A DNA stretch of 64,000 bases, taken from assembly GCA_963768565.1 (NCBI GenBank), contig CAVYIO010000012.1, forward strand, positions 1 through 64,000, in the 5' to 3' direction. A model generated the notes under the pieces. That model was not told where the DNA came from, did not search any database, and saw nothing but the letters and a program-made list of their open reading frames with translations. The stretch comes from JABDKH01 sp963768565 (GTDB lineage Bacteria > Bacteroidota > Rhodothermia > Rhodothermales > JABDKH01). Below, in pieces: positions 11,343-22,553 of the stretch. The position numbers and the translations under genes are program-made. Each line of letters starts with the position of its first letter. Position 1 is the stretch's first letter.

Positions 11343-11358
11343 CGTTTCACATGAAACA
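11343..11358. promoter_or_regulatory. parS-like ParB-binding site 2
   Basis: CGTTTCACATGAAACA matches the parS consensus at 14 of 16 positions and keeps the inverted GTTTCA/TGAAAC arms. It starts 45 bp after the start of the first site, in the same intergenic gap. A close pair is stronger evidence than either site alone. Confidence 0.7.
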
Positions 11359-11424
11359 TACCGGTCAGCCCGAACAGCGAATCGACGTCCAACGTTCACC
11401 CGGCTAAACCCGACGTCAATACCC

Positions 11425-14400
11425 GTGCACCTGAAGAACATCAGAGACGCGATTGCCGCCGCCGAGTCGACCCGGCCGTTCTTCGAGGCGATCCTCTCCG
11501 CGACGTCATCGGAAGCGGATCCCGTCTTCGCGAAAGGTGCCGCCGGCTCGCTCCCGGCCTTTCTGATTTCCATCCTCTTCGAGAAGAGCCCGGCGCCGAT
11601 CGTCTGCGTCACGCCCGATTCCGATACCGCCGCATATCTCGCCTCGGACCTCGAACAGATTCATCCCGAACTCGACGAAGTCCTGCTGTTTCCGCCGACC
11701 GGATTCAAGCCCTTCGACCGCGAGCAGATGCACGAAGCCGGCGCCCTCATCGCGCGTGCCGACGTTCTGCAGCATCTCCTGGACGACCCGAACCGCCTGA
11801 TCATCACCAGCGCCGACGCTGTCTTTGAGCGCGTACCCGACCGCGATCATCTCCAGAAAGAGAGCATTCGCATACAGGTGGGGGAGACCTGGAAGCCGGA
11901 CGATCTCGTCCGCCACCTCGTGAAGCATCAGTTCGAGCACGTCGACTTTATTGAGCAGCCCGGACAGATCGCCCTTCGTGGCGGCATTCTCGACGTGTAT
12001 TCGTTCACGGGCGATTTCCCGATCCGCCTCGAGTTCTTTGGAGATGAGGTGGACTCGATCCGTGAAATCGACATCCACACGCAGCGGTCGGTCAGTGAGA
12101 TTCGCCAGGCGCGCATCGTTCCGAATCTCGAACGCATCGAAGATCCCGAAGCCAAGTACGCACCCTTCTTCGATTTCCTTCCGCCCGATACCATCGTGAT
12201 CACGTTCGACGAGCAGGTCGTTCTGGATCGTGTCGCCGAACTCAACGACGACGCCGCGACCGCCAAGGAAGAGCACGAGGCGGACAGCGAACAAACATTG
12301 CCCGACGTCGCAACACTCTACATGCGTCCGGACGAACTCGCCGCGGCGCTGACGCGCCCGGTCAAGATCCTCTTCGGGTCGCTGTCCGGAGGGAGTCGGA
12401 TGCGGACCGTCGACCTGGAGGCCAGACCCCAGCCTCCGTTCAACAGCACCATCAATCTTCTAAAGACGCAGTTAAACAACCTGGCCCGCCTCAATATCAG
12501 AACGATCGTTCTGTGTGATAGTCCGGGCCAGCAGGGCCGCCTGCACGAACTGCTCGAGGCCGAACTGAACAATCTCCCGCTGGAACTGCGCGTCGACTCG
12601 CTCCACGAAGGCTTCGAACTCCGCAGCGCCGGCCTCGCCGTATACACCGACCACCAGATCTTCGATCGCTATCACCGGCCATCCACGCGACGCAGCTCCA
12701 AAAAGCGCGGCGGCCTCAGCCTCAGAGAACTTCGCAATCTCAACCCGGGCGATTTCGTGGTCCACATCGACTACGGCATCGGCCGATTCGCCGGCCTGAA
12801 GCAGATCCGCGTGCGCGATCAGTTCCAGGAAGCCGTCCGACTGGAATACCGCGACGACGACGTGCTCTACGTCAACATCAGCGCCCTCTACAAGCTGCAC
12901 AAGTACACGGGGAAGGAAGGCCATCAGCCGCGACTCACGAAACTCGGATCAGGGCAGTGGGAGAAGACGAAGGCGCGCGCCAAGAAACGCGTCAAAGACA
13001 TCGCGCGCGACCTGATCAAGATCTACGCCAAGCGAGTGGCGACCCCCGGCTATGCGTATCCACCCGATACGATCTGGCAACGCGAAATGGAGGCGGCCTT
13101 CGAATACGAGGATACTCCCGACCAGGCCAGTCGCGGCCGACGCCGTGAAAGCGGACATGGAGAAACCGACACCGATGGACCGGCTGGTCTGCGGTGACGT
13201 CGGATTCGGAAAAACCGAGGTTGCCGTTCGCGCTGCATTCAAAGCCGTGCAGGACGGGAAACAGGTCGCGATCCTGGTGCCGACAACCATCCTCGCCGCC
13301 CAACACTTTGAGACGTTCGCCGGTCGTCTCGGTCGCTATCCCGTCCGCGTCGAACCGCTGTCCCGCTTCCAGTCCCGCGACGAACAAAAGGTCGTTGCAG
13401 AAGGAATCAAAAGGGGAGAGGTGGACATCGTCATCGGCACGCATCGCATGACCTCCAAAGACATACGCTTCAAGCGTCTCGGTCTCGTCATCATCGATGA
13501 GGAGCAGCGCTTCGGCGTGTCCGCCAAAGAGAAACTTCGCGCGCTCCGCGCCGAGGTCGACACACTCACACTTACCGCGACACCGATTCCACGCACGCTG
13601 CAATTCTCGTTGATGGGCGCTCGCGATCTTTCCATCATTGCGACGCCTCCTCCGAATCGCCAGCCCATCCTCACCGAGATCCACACGTTTGACAAGCATC
13701 TTATTCGCGACGCCATCCAGTATGAACTGAGTCGACAGGGTCAGGTCTTCTTCATTCACAATCGCGTGCAGTCGATCGACGAGATGTCAGCCACTCTCCG
13801 CGCGCTCCTCCCGGGTGTACGGATCCAGGTGGCACACGGACAGATGAAGTCGAGCGCACTCGAACGCGTCATGATGAATTTCAAGAATCGCAAGTTCGAC
13901 GTGCTCGTCAGCACCAACATCATCGAGAACGGACTCGACATAGCGAACGCGAACACGATGATCATCGACCGGGCCGATCGATTCGGACTCGCCGAACTTC
14001 ACCAGTTGCGCGGCCGCGTCGGCAGGTCAAACCGCAAAGCGTTTTGCTATCTGCTGGTGCCATCGATCCATGGTCTCACACGGGAAGCGCGACAGCGACT
14101 GCAGGCGGTTGAAGAGTTCAGCGATCTCGGCAGCGGATTCAATCTCGCCATGCGCGACCTGGATATTCGCGGTGCCGGCACCATGCTCGGAGCGGAGCAA
14201 AGCGGATTCATCGAGGATGTCGGATTCGAGACCTACCAGAAGATCCTGGACGAGGCCGTGCGGGAGTTGCGCGCACAGGAGTTTGCCGACGTCTTTCACG
14301 ATGCACCACCTCCGCCAACGGGCGATACCGCCGTCGACATCGATGACGACGCGCTGATACCCGCCGATTATCTCGAGAACCATGTCGAGCGCCTCAATAT

Positions 14401-14806
14401 CTATCGACGTATCAGTGAGGCGCGCGATAGCGAGACGCTGCAGATCATCCGCGACGAACTCGACGATCGTTTCGGGGCGCCACCACAGGCTCTCCTTAAC
14501 TTGTTGGTCGCCATGGACTTAAAGAACCTCGGCCAGTCACTCCGGCTTCCGCGTGTCGTGTACAAGAACAGCAGGCTGTTTCTGTCGCTGCCCACGACCG
14601 ACGCGGATCCCCACTTCTACGAGCACGTTTTCCATCCACTTCTCAAGGCCGTGGCAGCGCTCGGCCAGCGATACGTCATAAAGGAATCTTCCAGCGGTAA
14701 GACGCGGGTCATTATTCAGGACATTGACGCACTCGCCAACGCGCTCGACCTGCTTGGAAGGATTGCCGCCGCCGTCGCGAAACCTGAGGTCGAGGCGCCC
14801 GCTTAG
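11425..14806 (+). CDS. mfd: Mfd, transcription-repair coupling factor (one frame break)
   Basis: Mfd removes stalled RNA polymerase and recruits UvrA, so it connects functionally to uvrA in this window. Layout over about 1,125 residues: UvrB-like N-terminal module, RNA-polymerase interaction domain (NPGDFVVHIDYGIGRFAGL), superfamily 2 translocase motor with Walker A GDVGFGKTEVAVRAAF, DEEQ box IIDEEQRFGV, TATPIPRTLQFSLMGARD, and the RecA-like second lobe STNIIENGLDIANANT and LHQLRGRVGRS, then the TRCF C-terminal domain. The start is GTG 11425. A single one-base frame change near 13130, between DTPDQ and VKADMEKPTP, splits it into two long open frames. The rest is intact. Confidence 0.94.
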
Positions 14807-14842
14807 TCGCGTGTGCGCCCAACACCCCGGCGTGACGGATAC

Positions 14843-15817
14843 CTACTTGTATCGCGCTCCGACCGCTGCGGCTTCGCGCTTCACAAGCTTCCGCAATTCC
14901 TTAGGCGCTCTCGCCTCGGCATGCACACCGAAACGAAGCAGCCACTGCGCCAGATACGACAGGTTCTCGAAACCGAACCGCACAACCACTCCGCCATCTT
15001 TCGATGTCTCCTTCTGGATCCGAGCCGGCACCGTACGCTTTGCATGACCTGCCACCTCCTTGTCGAAGAAGATCTCGACCATCTGTTCTTCCGCCGCGCC
15101 CAGCTGCTGGATGTAGGTCTGCAAATCGAAATCATCGGGCGGCGTGAACCGCTGCATGCTCGCGACGCGCATGCTCTCAATTCGATCGAGACGAAAGTTG
15201 CGCACCTCCTTTCGAAGGTGATCGAATGCGATCAGGTTCCAGTGGTCCGTGAAGTAGATGAGTGCCAGTGGATCGGCGGTACGCCGCGTCACTTCATCAC
15301 GGCTCGGCACGAAATATTCCATCGTCACCGTGCGCCGATCGGTCACGGCATGGCTCAGCTCGTGCCACCGTCCTTCCTCTTCGTCACCCGGCTTTGCCGT
15401 GTTGAGCCAGTATGGATCCAGTACGATCCGCGCTTTCAGATCGTCGATGTGGTGCTTCGTCTCCGGAGGCAGTACGGCGACGATCTTCAACTCGACATGG
15501 TCGGCGTTCTTACGGAGCGACAGATCGGACTGGAGTTTCATGAACTCGATCCCGATCAACAGGGTGGAAGCCTCGCGTGCCGTGAGCATCAAGGGCGGGA
15601 GCTGGTATCCTTCCAGAATCTCGTATCCGCCCGAATCGGCGAACGTCAGCGGGACGCCCGATTCACCGAGCACGCGCAGATCACGGAAGATCGTTCGACG
15701 GCTCACGTCGAAATACTCGGCGAGGGCGCGCGACGTCATGTTCGGCTTCGACTGCAGCAATAGCACGAGCTCGAACAGTCGGTCCGTGCGATTCTTTCGG
15801 CGCTCCTTGTGACTCAT
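14843..15817 (-). CDS. YafY-type HTH-WYL transcriptional regulator
   Basis: An intact 324-residue regulator. An N-terminal DeoR-like winged helix (about residues 10-65: RALAEYFDVSRRTIFRDLRVL) is followed by a WYL ligand-sensing domain (about 150-230: VTMEYFVPSRD, DPLALIYFTDHWNLIAFDH, RNFRLDRIESM) and a WCX-like C-terminal part. WYL domains sense nucleotides or nucleic acid in several DNA-damage and defence regulators. Its ATG (15817-15815) overlaps the rsmG stop as ATGA, so translation is probably coupled to rsmG. Its target is not shown by the sequence. Confidence 0.88.
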   Translation of the reverse strand: MSHKERRKNRTDRLFELVLLLQSKPNMTSRALAEYFDVSRRTIFRDLRVLGESGVPLTFADSGGYEILEGYQLPPLMLTAREASTLLIGIEFMKLQSDLSLRKNADHVELKIVAVLPPETKHHIDDLKARIVLDPYWLNTAKPGDEEEGRWHELSHAVTDRRTVTMEYFVPSRDEVTRRTADPLALIYFTDHWNLIAFDHLRKEVRNFRLDRIESMRVASMQRFTPPDDFDLQTYIQQLGAAEEQMVEIFFDKEVAGHAKRTVPARIQKETSKDGGVVVRFGFENLSYLAQWLLRFGVHAEARAPKELRKLVKREAAAVGARYK

Positions 15818-16491
15818 TCTGCTGATGCCGTGACAGTGACGATAACCTTACCGACAAACTCCGGGATCGACACGACGTCTGCAAGCGGAATGCACTGAAC
15901 CTGTACGCTCGGATGTCGATTCTGCAGCGCACCGATCTCTGCTGTCAGATCTCCTCCCTTAAGACACACAAGACCGGGCGCCCAGCAGTCTGCAGACGTA
16001 TCGAAGGTCGGGTCCGCCACGCGCACATGCCAGTCCCAGAGATCAGCGAGCGGGGCGGTCGCCCTCGACACCGAATACTGGGCCGTCTCATCACACTCCT
16101 CTGCCCGCGACTGCAGGGCCTCGATGTTGTCGAGCTCCAGGCGCCGGATGACTGCGCGGACCGCCATCACTTTTCGACCTACGGCGTCCACCGCCAGAAA
16201 TCTTGCATCGGGGAACGCGATGGCCAGCGGGATTGCCGGGAGTCCGCCGCCCGTGCCCCAGTCCACGACGCAGGCACCTGGCGGAAACGGCTTCCACGCC
16301 AGGCACAGGGAATGAAGGATGTGGCGGGACCAGCGATCCTCTCCTGTCTCGCGCGAGATCAGATTCACGCGCTGGTTAAACTGACCAAGCAGGGCGTCAT
16401 ACTCCTTCAGCAACGCGATCTGGTCGGTCGAAAGTCCGGCCAACGGATCCCAGGCCGGCGGTTCGCTGCGCGCATCACTTTCGGAGGTCAT
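15814..16491 (-). CDS. rsmG: RsmG, 16S rRNA m7G527 methyltransferase
   Basis: Intact, 225 residues. It methylates N7 of G527 of 16S rRNA using S-adenosylmethionine. The SAM site is VVDWGTGGGLPAIPLAIAFP, with the conserved RVNLISRET upstream and VSRATAPLADLWDW further on. The ATG at 16491 overlaps the mnmG stop as ATGA and the gene ends with another ATGA into the WYL gene, so mnmG-rsmG-WYL read as a translationally coupled chain. In many bacteria rsmG is followed by parAB; here it is not. Confidence 0.93.
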   Translation of the reverse strand: MTSESDARSEPPAWDPLAGLSTDQIALLKEYDALLGQFNQRVNLISRETGEDRWSRHILHSLCLAWKPFPPGACVVDWGTGGGLPAIPLAIAFPDARFLAVDAVGRKVMAVRAVIRRLELDNIEALQSRAEECDETAQYSVSRATAPLADLWDWHVRVADPTFDTSADCWAPGLVCLKGGDLTAEIGALQNRHPSVQVQCIPLADVVSIPEFVGKVIVTVTASAE

Positions 16492-18399
16492 GGCGTCGCT
16501 GATTCGGCGCGCGGCCGGCTGCCGTTTCGTTTGAGCAACACCATGAGCACCGAAATATCGGCCGGACTGACCCCGCTCACCCTCGACGCCTGACCGAGAT
16601 TCTCCGGCTGGATCTTCGTGAGCTTCTCGCGCGCCTCCATCGTGATGTTGCCCATGGCTTCATAGTCGAAATCGACGGGAATCGGCCAGGATTCCAGCTG
16701 CGACATCTTCCGGACCATGTCATGCTCGCGCTCCAGATAGCCGGCATACTTGAGATCGACTTCGACCCCGGTGACGACCGAGGCCATGCCGGGCCCATCC
16801 TTCACCACGTCGCCCGTGATTCCGGCGTGGTCGAGGAGATCGCCAAGCGATACCTGCGGCCGCAGCGCCAGGCGATGCAGCTTGAGCGGCAGATCGATGG
16901 GGGAGGTGCCGACGTGTTCCAGATAGCCGTTAACCTGTTCGGGTCGCACCGTTGTCGACTCGACGGCACTGCGTGTAGCCTCGAGCGCTGCACGGCGCGC
17001 CAGCATCCGCTCATAGCGGTCGCGCTTCGCCAGGCCAAGCCTGAAGCCGGGTTCCGTGAGCCTGAGGTCCGCATTGTCCTGCCGCAGCAGCATGCGGTGC
17101 TCGGCGCGCGACGTAAACATCCTGTACGGCTCTTCCGTCCCCTTTGCGACCAGATCGTCGATCAAGTACGCCGATATAGGCCTCGGAACGTTTCAGAACG
17201 ATCGGTTCGTTTCCCCGGATTAGCTGGACGGCATTGACGCCCGCCATCAGACCCTGTGCCGCCGCCTCCTCGTAGCCCGTCGTTCCATTGATCTGCCCGG
17301 CAAAGAAGAGTCCCCCTACCCGTTTCGTCTCCAGCGAGTACCGTACCTGGTGCGGGGGAAAGTAGTCGTATTCGATGGCATAGCCGGGCCGCAGCATGTG
17401 AACCCGCTCCAGTCCAGGTACTTTCTGCAGCGCCTCTAACTGTACGTCCTCCGGCAGACTCGTCGAAAAACCGTTGACGTAGACCTCGTGCGTGTTCCAG
17501 CCCTCCGGCTCCAGGAACAGCTGATGGCTGTCCTTGTCGGCAAACCGATCGATCTTGTCCTCTATGGACGGGCAGTAGCGCGGTCCCGTGCCGCTGATTC
17601 TGCCGGCAAACATCGGGCTGCGATCGAAGCCCGTGCGCAGTGTATCGTGCACACGTCCGTTCGTATGCGTGATCCAGCAACTCAGCTGCTTCCCGGGCAG
17701 CGCATCGCTCATGAACGAGAACGGACTGGCCTCCACGTCACCCGGCTGCTCTTCAACGGCGGTATAGTCTATCGTCCGTCCGTCAATTCGCGGCGGCGTC
17801 CCCGTCTTCAGGCGACCGCTCTCAAATCCGAGTCCTTCCAGGCAGGCCGTCAGACCGGTCGACGCTCGCTCGCCCATGCGCCCGCCTCCGTACTGTTTCT
17901 CGCCTACGTGGATCACGCCGTTCATGAACGTCCCGCTGGTGAGTATGACGGCCCGGGCATGAAACGTCTGCCCGAGCTGCGTTACCACGCCGGTGACACG
18001 GCCGTCCTCCACAACGATCTCGGTGACCATGTCGGAGCGCATGAACAGCTCCGGTGTGTTCTCGAGTTCCTCGCGAACCGCCGCCGCGTACGTCATGCGG
18101 TCGCACTGTGCGCGAGGACTCCACACGGCCGGTCCCTTCTTCAGATTGAGCATCCTGAACTGAAGGCCGGCACGATCCGTCGCCTTTCCCATCACTCCAC
18201 CGAGCGCATCGATCTCGCGCGCGATCTGCCCCTTGCCGATACCGCCAATGGCAGGGTTACAAGACATCTGCCCGATCGCCTGCAGGCTCATCGTGATCAG
18301 CAGCGTACGTGCGCCCATGTTCGCCGCGGCAGCCGCCGCCTCCGAACCCGCGTGGCCACCGCCCACCACGATCACGTCATATGTGTTGCTGTCCTGCAT
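16488..18399 (-). CDS. mnmG: MnmG (GidA), tRNA U34 modification FAD enzyme (one frame break)
   Basis: With MnmE, this FAD- and NADH-dependent enzyme installs the carboxymethylaminomethyl group on wobble uridine 34 of several tRNAs. Visible: dinucleotide-binding GGGHAGSEAAAAAA near the N-terminus, MSCNPAIGGIGKGQ, GGRMGERASTGL, ETKRVGGLFFAGQINGT, and the C-terminal helical domain from SRAEHRMLLRQDNADLRLT. ATG 18399 is the family start. One frame change near 17165, between SEAYIGVL and IDDLVAKGTEEPYRM, splits the gene. It lies 8 bp after mnmE and overlaps rsmG. Confidence 0.94.
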
Positions 18400-18407
18400 A
18401 CCGTGCG

Positions 18408-19806
18408 CTACTTGCCTATACAGAAGCGAGAGAAGATCTGGTCCAGCACATCTTCCGTTGTAATCTCGCCCGTGATTTCTCCCAGCTCATGCAACGCGGA
18501 TCGCAAACCGATCGACATCAACTCTCCCGACGCACCCTCCTCCAGTCCGTCTTCCACCGATCGCACAGACTCCAGTACTCGTTCCAGGTGACTCCGGTGG
18601 CGCTCGTTCACGACTACGGCCGAGCCCTGCAAATCTCCGAGTCCATTCCGAACGACCGCGAGAAGCTGCGCAACCAGCTCGCCCGTCTCGTCCGCCTCAC
18701 CTATTCCGCGTTTCGCAGACAATACTACGGACGGGATTGCTCCGAGGTCCGGCGGCACCACCACGGACGGGCTTGTCGACAAGGTCCGCCTTGTTTCCGA
18801 CAATGACGACGGGTAGACCCGCTGCCGCTCGCATTTCATCACGAATGAACTCAATCTCTTCACCCGACAGCCCTTCGCGCAGATCGAACACGTACGTCAA
18901 AATGTCGCTGCTCGAAATGGATTTGCGCGCGCGCCTCACACCTTCTTCCTCAATCAGATCCGCCGCCTCGCGCAGGCCCGCCGTGTCAACAAAACGGAAC
19001 AGGATGCCGCCGATCTCCATCTCCGCCTCGATCTCATCCCGCGTCGTCCCGGGTATCTCACTGACAATCGCACGGTCCCGACCGAGCAGCGCATTGAGGA
19101 GTGTTGACTTTCCCGCGTTCGGCCGGCCCGCGATCACGACTCGAATTCCGTCGCGAATCAACGAACCAATTCGGTACGAACCCAGCAGGCGTTCAGATAT
19201 CTCACGCACCTTCGACAGCAAATCTGCAAGTCGCGTGCGATCCGCAAACTCGACGTCTTCATCAGAGAAATCCAGCTCGAGTTCCACGAGCGCACTCACG
19301 CCCAGCAGTTCGTTTCGCAGATTCGAGAGCAGCTCCGAGTAGCGGCCTTCCAGTTGATTTACCGCCGTTCGATGAGCGAGTGACGACGATGCGTGGATCA
19401 AGTCCGCCACGGCCTCCGCCTGCGTGAGATCCATCTTTCCATTGATGAATGCGCGCTGCGTAAACTCACCCGGCCTCGCCATGCGTGCGCCCGCCGACAG
19501 AAGGGACTTCAGAATAAGTACCGGCGCGAAGTCACCACCGTGGCATGAGATTTCAACGAGGTCCTCGCCCGTTGCCGACCGCGGAGCGCGAAACACCGTC
19601 GCAACGACCTGATCAACCTCCTGGCCATCGGGTGTTTCGAATCTTCCGAAATGAACCGTATCAGGTTCGACCGCGTCCAGGTCCTTGCCTCTGAAACACG
19701 CGCTCGCAATGCCGACCGCAGCGGGTCCCGACACTCGCACTATGGCCAGCGCCGCTCGTCCGCGGGCTGTCGCAATCGCTGCTATCGTATCTCCGCCGTG
19801 TGACAT
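18408..19806 (-). CDS. mnmE: MnmE (TrmE), tRNA-modification GTPase (one frame break)
   Basis: A potassium-activated GTPase that partners MnmG in U34 modification and uses a folate cofactor through its N-terminal domain. Visible: N-terminal folate domain (GRAALAIVRVSGP, EISCHGG, RPGEFTQRAFINGKMDLTQAEA), the GTPase inserted in the helical domain (GRPNAGKSTLLNALLG, PGTTRDEIE, DTAGLR, GNKADL) and the invariant C-terminal FCIGK with the catalytic Cys. One frame change near 18765, after NKADLVDKPVRGG, splits the gene. ATG 19806. Order yidC-mnmE-mnmG is a classic origin-proximal arrangement. Confidence 0.94.
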
Positions 19807-19860
19807 GCTGAGGGTACGGTCGCCCCGGCTACAGGAACGTCGCGACCCGGGGCGGAGGCG

Positions 19861-21701
19861 CTACTTCTTCGCGCGCGGTTTACTGGATGACTTGCCGGAT
19901 TTCTCCGTGATCGACTTTCGCTTTCCGACCGCCGCCTTGCCCTTCTTCTTTGCGGCTCGCGCGTCGCGCTTTGTGCCCTGGCCGTTCGAAGCGGCCTCTT
20001 TCTCACGCGCGATCGTCTTGTTGATCCACTGCTGCTGCAACGCCGTGAAGACGTTATAGCAGAGGTAGTACAGGCTCAGGCCCGAGGCAAACTTGTTGAA
20101 GATGCCGAAGATCATCACCGGCATCACGTACGTGAAGATCTTGGTCTGCGGATTCGACGGCGTCGACGCCATCTGAATCTTCATCTGCACGATCATCGAC
20201 AGACCCATCAGGAGCGTGAAGCCCGCGACGAAATCGCCGTACAGCGGAATGTTGAACGGCAGCGCGAGAATCTTGTCCGGAGCCGACAGGTCGGCCGCCC
20301 AGAGAAAACCCTGCTGGCGGATCTCGATGGACTGCGGCAGGAACTGCCACAGCGCGATGATCACCGGGTACTGCAGCAACATCGGAAGACATCCGCCGAG
20401 CGGGTTCACACCCGTCTCTTTGTACATCTTCATCATCGCCTCCTGCTGCTTCTGCTGATTGTCGGCGTACTTCTCCTTGATGAGTTCCATCTGCGGCTGC
20501 AGGTCCCTCATCTTGGCCATGCTCCGATACGACGCTTTCGTCAGCGGATAGAGCACGACCTTCATCAGCAGCGAAAGGACGATGATCACGAGGCCGTAGT
20601 TCGGCAGCACGCGACCCAGGTACTTGAAGATGGGGATGAAGACGAACTTGGCCAGCGGGCGCGTCATCCATTCGAAGAGGTCATATCCGTAGTCGACCAT
20701 CCCGTAGAGGCCGATCTTGTAGCGGGCCAGACGGTAGTATTCCAGCGGGCCGATGTAGAGGCGGAACTCGTCGCGTCCTGCATCCCGGGAATCTGAAGAC
20801 TGACCTCGTAGTCTTCCCAGAATGCCGGGTCGTCCGGCTCGGCCGTCCGCTCTCCGATAATTTCGGCGCCTTCCGTTTCACCCGACGGGATGAGGGCCGC
20901 TCCGAAGAACTGATTCTTGACCGCCACCCAGTCCACCTTGCCACGCAGCGACTTCTCTTCGAACGCGTCGGACGTCAGAGTAATCTCCTCCACTTCGCCG
21001 CCACTTCGTGCGTAGGCGCCCGTGCGAGCGCTCTCCGTGGTGGGGTCATCCTCCGAAGAGGGTATGCCTCCACTCCAGACCAGGTCGTAGCCTTCGGTCG
21101 TCGAATAGGCGGCCGCGTTCTCCTGCTCGATTCGGAGTCCGACTTCGTACGTGTCCGGCTTGAACGTGTAGATCTTCCGGATCCGCCCGCCGCCGATGGC
21201 AGTTTCATACTCAAGCTGCTGCGGAGTATCGACGATGCGCAGCGTGTCCCGATTCGTATCGACCGAGAAGAAGAACTGCCGCGTGTCGACCGTGTGGCTC
21301 GACGGGCTGGTGAACACCATTCCCAGCGCACCGTGACGTGACGTATCGACCAATTGCACGGGCGAGAGGTGGTCGGACCGTTCATACTCGTTCAGCGTGA
21401 ACGAAGTAAGCGTTCCTCCCTTGCTCGAGAAGACGGCCTTATAAAGATTCGTGGCGATGACGACCTGCTGCTCGACACCGTCGAGTACACCGGCGAATAC
21501 CGAGTCGGTAGGCACCGTCCGTGCCGGCCTGCGAATCTCGGGAGCCGACTCCACAACCGGCGGGATTTCCGTTTGCGCCGTGTCCACAATGCCCAGTTCG
21601 GGCCGTTCGGATTCGGGCACGGGTTGAGGCGCCATCCAGTACAGCCACACCATCATGATGATGCCGATCAGGACGGTAGCTATAACGGTGTTGCGATCCA
21701 C
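19861..21701 (-). CDS. yidC: YidC, membrane protein insertase (one frame break)
   Basis: Inner-membrane insertase of about 610 residues, acting alone or with SecYEG. It starts with a signal-anchor helix (MDRNTVIATVLIGIIMMVWLY in two overlapping parts), a periplasmic beta domain of about 280 residues, then the Oxa1 core with LPNYGLVIIVLSLLMKVVLYP, QEAMMKMYKETGVNPLGGCLP and the following transmembrane pairs, and a lysine-rich cytosolic tail (KKKGKAAVGKRKS) typical of ribosome-contacting forms. One frame change near 20790 falls between QIPGMQDAT and the resumed frame reading LYIGPLEYYRLARYK. Confidence 0.93.
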
Positions 21702-21821
21702 AGAAGGGGGGAGGTTGAAGTGCTTAGCCGATAACGGCCAATTGAAGCGGTACGGAGAGTTTCCAGCGCAGTTCCAGCGCGCATAAAAGATTCAACGGTT
21801 CAGGAAGCTGGTGATCCGGGT

Positions 21822-22262
21822 TCATTTCAGTCCCGCCAGGAGTCTATCTACGATCGTGTCGATGTCTTGCACGAGTGCGGACAACGAAATGTCCGGTTTT
21901 CCGCGAAAGACGAGAGCCAGCGTCATCAGGCCGGGTCGGCCATCCAGGGCATGCCGGAGTTCTGCGTGGCGTCGCCGGTAGGCTTCGCGCATTTTTCTAC
22001 GAATCCGGTTTCGTGTGACGGCTCCGCCGATTCTTCGGCTGACGAACACACCGACCTGCAGCGGGGTCCTGTCGCTGGACTCCTCGGGGCTCGCGAAACG
22101 ATAGACGGCCCGTATGCTGCCGGCGGGAATCGAGAAAAGATCGGATCGTCCGCGGTCGAACAGGGGACGAATCAGGCGCCGGTGTTTGAGCCGGTGGCGT
22201 CGCGGGAACGTAAAACGCTGCCGTCCGGCCTCATCCAGGTCACTTGCCGCTGCGGGTGTCAC
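21822..22262 (-). CDS. rnpA: RnpA, ribonuclease P protein component
   Basis: Small basic protein that helps the RNase P RNA cut the 5' leaders of tRNA precursors. The RNR box is clear: RNRIRRKMREAYRRRH, with the preceding VGVFVSRRIGGAVTRN. Length 146 with GTG 22262 as start. That start lies inside the 3' end of rpmH (overlap of 23 nt), a known arrangement in which the two genes are co-transcribed. A gap of 120 bp to yidC shows no yidD reading frame. Confidence 0.88.
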   Translation of the reverse strand: MTPAAASDLDEAGRQRFTFPRRHRLKHRRLIRPLFDRGRSDLFSIPAGSIRAVYRFASPEESSDRTPLQVGVFVSRRIGGAVTRNRIRRKMREAYRRRHAELRHALDGRPGLMTLALVFRGKPDISLSALVQDIDTIVDRLLAGLK

Positions 22263-22395
22263 TTACGGTCAGGTTCTTGCGGCCTTTTGAGCGGCGGCGT
22301 GCAAGGACCAGTCTGCCGTTCTTTGAAGACATTCTGGAACGGAAGCCGTGCTTGTTAGCGCGCTTGCGACGGCTTGGTTGATACGTTCGCTTCAT
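22240..22395 (-). CDS. rpmH: Ribosomal protein L34
   Basis: A 51-codon gene starting at ATG 22395. The protein begins MKRTYQPSRRKRANKHGFRS and continues RMSSKNGRLVLARRRSKGRK, the full L34 signature, with a short C-terminal extension NLTVSDTRSGK. It is a 50S subunit protein and leads the rpmH-rnpA-yidC-mnmE-mnmG-rsmG run. Identified by direct translation of the minus strand. Confidence 0.95.
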   Translation of the reverse strand: MKRTYQPSRRKRANKHGFRSRMSSKNGRLVLARRRSKGRKNLTVSDTRSGK

Positions 22396-22502
22396 CCTGA
22401 ACTCTCAGATCTTCTGGCCCCGACCCATCAGCGGAGGCTGAAATTGCAATAATTGGTAGCTGAGAAAGATACAAAGCCCAGATCGCAAAGCAAGGATTCA
22501 TA

Positions 22503-22531
22503 TTGACTTTCGAGAAGTCTCAATGTAAGTT
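22503..22531 (+). promoter_or_regulatory. Possible promoter of the tRNA genes
   Basis: TTGACT at 22503-22508 and TAAGTT at 22526-22531 are separated by exactly 17 nt and lie 23 nt upstream of tRNA-Gly, in an AT-rich stretch. The -35 box is good and the -10 box weak. Inferred from spacing only. Confidence 0.35.
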
Positions 22532-22553
22532 TTTGGGTTCGCGGCACAGCTCA

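Noticed and set aside
10370..11392. Minus-strand 340-codon frame opposite murQ
   Set aside because: murQ is fully conserved on the plus strand. The MFHVKH strings in this frame come from translating the parS-like sites.
14813..15763. Plus-strand 316-codon frame opposite the WYL regulator
   Set aside because: The minus strand carries a complete HTH-WYL protein with coupled start; the plus frame has no recognisable domain.
17488..18591. Plus-strand 367-codon frame opposite mnmG
   Set aside because: Antisense shadow of a highly conserved gene in GC-rich DNA.
22396..22553. Replication origin with DnaA boxes upstream of rpmH
   Set aside because: dnaA often lies next to rpmH, but I found no TTATCCACA-like boxes here and no dnaA gene; the region leads to tRNA genes.
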